DNA of 17,376 nucleotides, from contig JASLSL010000355.1 of assembly GCA_030743445.1 (NCBI GenBank), positions 1 to 17,376 of the forward strand. The letters run 5' to 3'. Positions within the stretch are counted from its first letter, which is position 1; each line of letters opens with the position of its first letter. The notes under the pieces are model-generated. The model did not search any database and had not been told where the DNA came from. It was given only the letters and a program-made list of their open reading frames with translations. The translations under genes and the position numbers were made by a program. This DNA is from Alphaproteobacteria bacterium (GTDB lineage Bacteria > Pseudomonadota > Alphaproteobacteria > UBA8366). Of this stretch, positions 13,550 to 17,376 are shown piece after piece.

Positions 13550-14356
13550 ATGGCCAAAACCAGGATCGGCTTCATCGGCCTCGGCGCGATGGGAAAACCG
13601 ATGGCGAAGCGGTTGCTCGACCACGGCCTAGAGGTCGCGAGCTGCGCCCGGGTCGCCCGCGAGGCGATCGAGGAGTTGAAGCAAAGCGGCCTGATCGAGG
13701 CCGCCTCGCCGGCCGAGGTCGCCGATGGCGCCGACCAGGTGATCACCATGGTGCGCGACACCGGGGAGACCGAGGAAGCGGTGCTGGGCGAGCGCGGCGC
13801 GCTCGGGGCGATGAAGCCGGGCTCGACCCTGATCGTCATGAGCACCATCGATCCCAACTTTTGCCGCCGGATGGCCGATGAGGCGAAAGCGCGCGAGATT
13901 TCGATGCTCGATTGCCCGGTCAGCGGCTTCCCGTTCAAGGCGGCGGAAGGGACCCTCGCGCTGATGGTCGGCGGCGAGGCGGCGGCGATCGAGCGCTGCC
14001 GCCCGAGCCTCGAGGCCTTGGGCCAAATCTTTCCCTGCGGCGAGGTCGGCATGGGCATGGTGACCAAGCTCGCCAACAACGCGGTGGCGCTCGGCACCAT
14101 GGGAATGCTGTTGGAGGTACGCAACTTCGCGCAATCCTTCGGTCTCGCCGAGGACGATTTGATGGAAGTCCTCAAGAGTGCGTCGGCCAACAGTTTTATC
14201 GCGCAGAACTGGGACGCCATTCGCGGCATGTGGGACAACGTCATCGACCTGGCGACGAAGGATGCCGGCATCTGCCTCGAGGTCGCCGAGGCGGCCGGGA
14301 TCGAGATGCCGTTGACCACCGCGGCGACGCGCTTCCCCTGGCCGACCGAAAGTTGA
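13550..14356 (+). CDS. NAD(P)-dependent oxidoreductase, 3-hydroxyisobutyrate dehydrogenase family
   Basis: A 268-residue beta-hydroxyacid dehydrogenase family protein. It has an N-terminal Rossmann motif GFIGLGAMG at residues 7-15, the substrate-binding DCPVSG at 121-126, and a catalytic lysine K173 in MVTKLANN. Family members oxidise or reduce small hydroxy acids such as 3-hydroxyisobutyrate, tartronate semialdehyde or glyoxylate. The protein ends abruptly after PLTTAATRF, roughly 20 residues short of the usual 285-300, losing most of the last helix. A stop and then the next gene's Shine-Dalgarno follow directly, so this is a short form rather than an evident frameshift. GAGGACAGG lies just before the ATG. 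It sits inside the operon but has no obvious step in an alicyclic-acid route. Confidence 0.85.
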   Translation: MAKTRIGFIGLGAMGKPMAKRLLDHGLEVASCARVAREAIEELKQSGLIEAASPAEVADGADQVITMVRDTGETEEAVLGERGALGAMKPGSTLIVMSTIDPNFCRRMADEAKAREISMLDCPVSGFPFKAAEGTLALMVGGEAAAIERCRPSLEALGQIFPCGEVGMGMVTKLANNAVALGTMGMLLEVRNFAQSFGLAEDDLMEVLKSASANSFIAQNWDAIRGMWDNVIDLATKDAGICLEVAEAAGIEMPLTTAATRFPWPTES

Positions 14357-14375
14357 ACGCAAGGAGATACCAATC

Positions 14376-15143
14376 ATGACCATAGATTTGACGCGGCACG
14401 AGGAATTCGCCCTCGTCACGATCAACCAGCCCGAGGCGCTGAACGCGCTCAGCTTCTCGCTGGTCCGGGACATCGGCCGGGCGATCGACGAGGCGGCGGC
14501 GACGCCCGCCCGCGCGCTCCTCTTCATCGGCGCCGGCGACAAGGCGTTCTGCGCCGGGGCCGATATCAACGAGCTCGCCGGGCGCAGCCTAACGCAAGAG
14601 AAGGCCGGGGCGGCGAGCGGCCAGGCGATCTTCGCCAAGCTCGACGGCTTGCCGATCCCATCGGTCGCGATCGTCAACGGCTATGCCTTCGGCGGTGGGC
14701 TCGAGCTGGCGATGGCCTGCACCTTCCGCGTCGCGACCCCGGGCGCCAAGATGGGCCTGCCCGAGATCAAGCTGGGTCTCATCCCGGGCTATGGCGGGAC
14801 CCAGCGGCTGCCGCGGCTGGTCGGCGAGGCGCGCGCGGCCGAGATGGTGATGACCGGGCGCACGGTCGAGGCCGAGGAGGCGCTGCAAATCGGCCTGGTC
14901 AACCGGCTGGTCGAGGGCGATACGCTCGCGGGCGGGGTCGCCTTCGCCCGCGAGTTCACGGGCTATAGCCTGCCGGTGCTCGCCTGGGCCCGCGAGGCGG
15001 TCCACCGCGCCCTCGACACACCGCTCCACGAGGGCTTGAAGATCGAGGCCGACCTCTCGACCCTCGCCTTCCAGACCGAGGATTCGGTCGAGGGCACCAA
15101 GGCGTTCCTCGAGAAGCGCAAGCCGGAGTTCCGGGATGGCTGA
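14376..15143 (+). CDS. Enoyl-CoA hydratase
   Basis: A 255-residue canonical crotonase. It has KAFCAGADINEL for the first oxyanion element, GYAFGGGLELA with catalytic glutamate E110, and GLPEIKLGLIPGYGGTQRLPR with catalytic glutamate E130. The C-terminal LEKRKPEF is typical. It should add water across a 2,3-enoyl-CoA to give a 3-hydroxyacyl-CoA. In the alicyclic route this would be the BadK step, though ordinary beta-oxidation is equally compatible. AAGGAG lies about ten bases before the ATG. It starts 19 bases after the preceding gene and overlaps the next by 8 bases, indicating tight operon coupling. Confidence 0.92.
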   Translation: MTIDLTRHEEFALVTINQPEALNALSFSLVRDIGRAIDEAAATPARALLFIGAGDKAFCAGADINELAGRSLTQEKAGAASGQAIFAKLDGLPIPSVAIVNGYAFGGGLELAMACTFRVATPGAKMGLPEIKLGLIPGYGGTQRLPRLVGEARAAEMVMTGRTVEAEEALQIGLVNRLVEGDTLAGGVAFAREFTGYSLPVLAWAREAVHRALDTPLHEGLKIEADLSTLAFQTEDSVEGTKAFLEKRKPEFRDG

Positions 15144-15840
15144 TACCGTCATCGTCACCGGCGCCAGCCGGGGCATCGGCGCCGCGATCGCGGCCGAGCT
15201 CGACCGCCGCGGCTTCGCCGTCGCCGGCCTGTCGCGCTCGGGCGAGTGCGCGGTCGGCTCGGGGTACGAGTGCGACGTCACCGACGAAGCGCGGGTGAGG
15301 GACCTATTCGGCGAGATCGCGGGCGCGGGCCCGATCGCCGGCCTCGTCAACAACGCCGGGGCCCACCTCGCCACGCCGAGCGCCGAGCTCGCGACCGAGG
15401 CCTACGAGGGGTTGATGCGGCTCAACGCCACCGCGGTGATGACCGCGAGCCGCGAGATCTACCCGCACCTGGCGGCGTCCGGCGGCGGCAAGATCGTCAA
15501 CATGGGCTCGTTCTTCGACAAGATGGGGGTGCCCGACAACTTGGCCTACTGCGCCTCGAAAGCGGCGGTCGCGGCGATGACCCGCTGCCATGCGGTCGAA
15601 TGGGCGGCCGACGGGATCACCGTGATCAATGTGGCGCCGGGCTATATCGAGACTGATTTCAACCGCGAATTCCTAGCGCGGGACAAGGTCCGCGCCTGGC
15701 TCGGGCAGCGAGTCCCGGTCGGCCGTCCCGGCACAGCGGAAGAGGTCGCGACCCTGGTCGGCGCGTTGTTCGCCGAGGACATGCCATACCTCACCGGCGA
15801 GACGATCTACATCGACGGCGGGCAGGGGATGAACCACTGA
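15136..15840 (+). CDS. SDR family oxidoreductase
   Basis: A 234-residue classical short-chain dehydrogenase. The cofactor loop TGASRGIG is at residues 8-15, NNAG at 72-75, and the catalytic set is S125, Y138 and K142 in YCASK. The C-terminal LTGETIYIDGGQGMNH closes the fold. SR at residues 33-34 after the second strand hints at NADP(H) use, unlike the first SDR in the cluster. It overlaps the hydratase gene by 8 bases (ATGGCTGA), so the two are likely translated together and may act in sequence on the hydroxyacyl-CoA. Substrate unassigned; a FabG-like 3-ketoacyl reductase role is the alternative. Confidence 0.9.
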   Translation: MADTVIVTGASRGIGAAIAAELDRRGFAVAGLSRSGECAVGSGYECDVTDEARVRDLFGEIAGAGPIAGLVNNAGAHLATPSAELATEAYEGLMRLNATAVMTASREIYPHLAASGGGKIVNMGSFFDKMGVPDNLAYCASKAAVAAMTRCHAVEWAADGITVINVAPGYIETDFNREFLARDKVRAWLGQRVPVGRPGTAEEVATLVGALFAEDMPYLTGETIYIDGGQGMNH

Positions 15841-15859
15841 TGTCCCGGAAGGAACGCTC

Positions 15860-17026
15860 ATGAAAGTGTTCGAGCAGCTCGAACGCCAGCGCGACTGGCC
15901 GGAAGAAGAGCGCATCCTGCTCGACACCGTGCGGCGGGTCGCGGACGAGGTCATCGCCCCCCGCGCCGAGGCCTTGGACCGCAGCGGCGAGTTCCCGTGG
16001 GACAACGTCGCGGCGTTGAACGAGCTCGGCCTCAACGCCATTTTCGTGCCCGAGGCCTACGGTGGTGCTGCGATGTCGTTCCGCGCCTACCTCGCCTGCG
16101 TCCAGGCGATATCCGAGGCTTGCGCCTCGACCGGGATCATCTACGCGACGACCTACCACGCGATGAAGCCGCTGATCGAATTCGGCGCGGAAGAACAGAA
16201 GCAGCGGCTGCTGCCCCGGATCGCCGAGGGCGGGCTCGCCTCGCTGGTGATCACCGAAACGACCGCGGGCTCGGACGCCACCGGCATGCAGACCCGGTTT
16301 ACCCCCGACGGTGACGACGTGGTTCTCGACGGCGCCAAGCTCTTCATCACCAACGGCGGGGTGGCCGACCTGCTGCTGGTGTTCGGCAAGTGGTCCGAGA
16401 TCGACGACGCCAAGGGCGCGATCAGCGCCATCGTCGTTGAGAAGGACACCCCCGGCCTCTCGGTCACCAAGGTCGAGGACAAGATGGGCCACCGGGCCTC
16501 GAACACCGTGGCGCTCGCCTTCGACGGCTGCCGGGCCCCGCGCGCCAACATGCTGGGCGAACCCGGCGACGGGCTCGACCTGCTGCTCGCCTCGCTCAAC
16601 CGGTCGCGGCCGTCGATCGCGGCCCATGCGCTCGGCATCGCCACCGCCGCCTTCCGGGACATGATCGCCTATATGAACGAGCGCGAGCAGTCCGGCCGCA
16701 AGATCATCGACTTCCAGGGCAACCAGTTCAGCGTCGCCGACATGGCGGTCGACCTGGCGATGTGCGAGGCCTGGCTCGACTACGTCGCGGGCTTGGTCGA
16801 CGGCGGGGCGGAGGATTTCGGGCTCGAGGCCTCGATGGCCAAACTGCGCGCCTCCGACCTCGCCATGCGGATCGCCACCGAGGCGGTGCAGATGCACGGC
16901 GGCTACGGCTACATCAAGGATTTCCGGGTCGAGCGGCTGATGCGCGACGCCAAGATCACCCAGATCTGGGAAGGCACCACCCAGGTCCACCGCCAGCTCA
17001 TCGGCCGCAGCTTCCGGGCGAAGTGA
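15860..17026 (+). CDS. Acyl-CoA dehydrogenase
   Basis: A 388-residue flavoprotein of the short/branched-chain acyl-CoA dehydrogenase type. It has helical N-terminal residues 1-120, the FAD/substrate signature ITETTAGSDA at 131-140, the middle beta domain with DKMGHRASNT, and a C-terminal domain with MHGGYGYIKDFRVERLMRD. The catalytic base is E371 in QIWEGTTQ, the usual position for short-chain and branched-chain enzymes. It should introduce a 2,3 double bond and pass electrons to ETF. In the proposed route it fills the AliB step (cyclohexanecarboxyl-CoA to the 1-ene), but isovaleryl- or other branched acyl-CoA cannot be excluded. GGAAGGAA precedes the ATG. It is the last gene of the run, followed by a 14-bp palindrome and repeat R4. 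Confidence 0.93.
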   Translation: MKVFEQLERQRDWPEEERILLDTVRRVADEVIAPRAEALDRSGEFPWDNVAALNELGLNAIFVPEAYGGAAMSFRAYLACVQAISEACASTGIIYATTYHAMKPLIEFGAEEQKQRLLPRIAEGGLASLVITETTAGSDATGMQTRFTPDGDDVVLDGAKLFITNGGVADLLLVFGKWSEIDDAKGAISAIVVEKDTPGLSVTKVEDKMGHRASNTVALAFDGCRAPRANMLGEPGDGLDLLLASLNRSRPSIAAHALGIATAAFRDMIAYMNEREQSGRKIIDFQGNQFSVADMAVDLAMCEAWLDYVAGLVDGGAEDFGLEASMAKLRASDLAMRIATEAVQMHGGYGYIKDFRVERLMRDAKITQIWEGTTQVHRQLIGRSFRAK

Positions 17027-17027
17027 G

Positions 17028-17041
17028 GGGTAAATTTACCC
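17028..17041. repeat. 14-bp perfect palindrome after the acyl-CoA dehydrogenase
   Basis: GGGTAAATTTACCC begins two bases after the stop codon. It is AT-centred in GC-rich surroundings. It could be a protein-binding site or part of a transcript end, but nothing further supports either. Confidence 0.5.
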
Positions 17042-17044
17042 ACC

Positions 17045-17165
17045 CCGTCATTCCGGACGGGGCAGCGCCCCGATCCGGAATCCATGCCTGAAACGCTCGA
17101 CTCTCTCCCTATCGCGTTTGTCGGCAATGCTCAGGCATGGATTCCCGCGTTCGCGGGAATGACGG
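17045..17165. repeat. Foldback repeat R4
   Basis: The outer arms are CCGTCATTCC (17045-17054) and GGAATGACGG (17156-17165). The core is a 15-bp perfect inverted repeat, GGAATCCATGCCTGA (17077-17091) against TCAGGCATGGATTCC (17131-17145), identical to that of R2. The local hairpin ATTCCCGC-GTTC-GCGGGAAT at 17141-17160 has the stem of the left hairpin of R2 in the opposite half. The central loop differs completely from that of R2. It could serve as the transcript end of the catabolic operon. Confidence 0.9.
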
Positions 17166-17211
17166 ATGAGATGAGTTAACGCCAAACGCTCCATCCAATT
17201 CACCCGGACGT

Positions 17212-17338
<127 letters not shown>

Positions 17339-17376
17339 CACTGGAGTGGCAACTTTGACGCCGGCGGGGGCGCGGG

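Noticed and set aside
11657..13624. Minus-strand open frame of 655 codons antisense to the AliA-like ligase
   Set aside because: Same shadow-frame composition, it runs through repeat R3, and the opposite strand encodes a full ligase with every catalytic motif.
14340..14376. Possible selenocysteine UGA at the end of the 3-hydroxyisobutyrate-dehydrogenase-like gene
   Set aside because: The frame after the TGA does not restore the missing family C-terminus, and a clear Shine-Dalgarno for the next gene follows at once.

Overview
The window looks like chromosomal DNA from a high-GC alphaproteobacterium. The reasons are the strong G/C bias at third codon positions, ring-acid genes that resemble Rhodopseudomonas palustris AliA and BadH, and dispersed foldback repeats of a kind common in this class. 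No rRNA, tRNA, CRISPR array or intact transposase was seen. The last ~130 bases before the final 38 are homopolymeric G and C runs and are probably an assembly or sequencing artefact.

Layout. (1) 17-2426, minus strand: a circularly permuted ATP-grasp protein followed by an alpha-E (DUF403) protein, with an 8-base overlap. This pair is a known but biochemically obscure peptide/amide-ligase type operon. (2) 2798-6302, plus strand: selA and selB, which charge and deliver selenocysteine. selC, selD and a selenoprotein are not in the window. (3) 6489-8127, minus strand: a small lipoprotein with a phospholipase A2-like Cys-Cys-x-x-His-Asp motif, then a DSD1/D-threonine-aldolase family PLP enzyme close to 3-hydroxy-D-aspartate aldolase. 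(4) 8356-17026, plus strand: eight CoA-thioester catabolism genes, namely a BadH-like SDR, an atypical crotonase, an acyl-CoA ligase, an AliA-like cyclohexanecarboxylate-CoA ligase, a 3-hydroxyisobutyrate-dehydrogenase-like enzyme, a canonical enoyl-CoA hydratase, a second SDR and an acyl-CoA dehydrogenase.

Region 4 can be read as a route that activates an acid to its CoA ester, dehydrogenates it, hydrates it, oxidises the alcohol to a beta-keto thioester and cleaves it. That is the logic of the cyclohexanecarboxylate pathway (AliA, AliB, BadK, BadH, BadI). No obvious BadI is present. However, the first crotonase (9161-9970) lacks both hydratase glutamates, and BadI and MenB also lack the first of these, so it is a candidate for a non-hydratase step. 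The actual substrate is unknown.

The most informative new structure is between genes. Four related foldback repeats (R1-R4) lie at gene-cluster junctions, and a different CCCTCTCCCG-type repeat lies between selB and the PLP enzyme. Two of these five elements are flanked by exact direct repeats. ATGATCGTCGCC (12 bp) brackets the selA/selB spacer, and AGTACATCGC (10 bp) brackets the selB/PLP-enzyme spacer. Removing one copy plus the element restores, in the first case, an ATGA stop/start overlap of selA and selB, and in the second, a shared CTAG at which the two convergent genes both terminate. This reads as the footprint of small non-coding elements that inserted exactly at gene boundaries and duplicated their targets. 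A separate 73-bp element with 18-bp perfect inverted ends sits inside a third repeat (R3).
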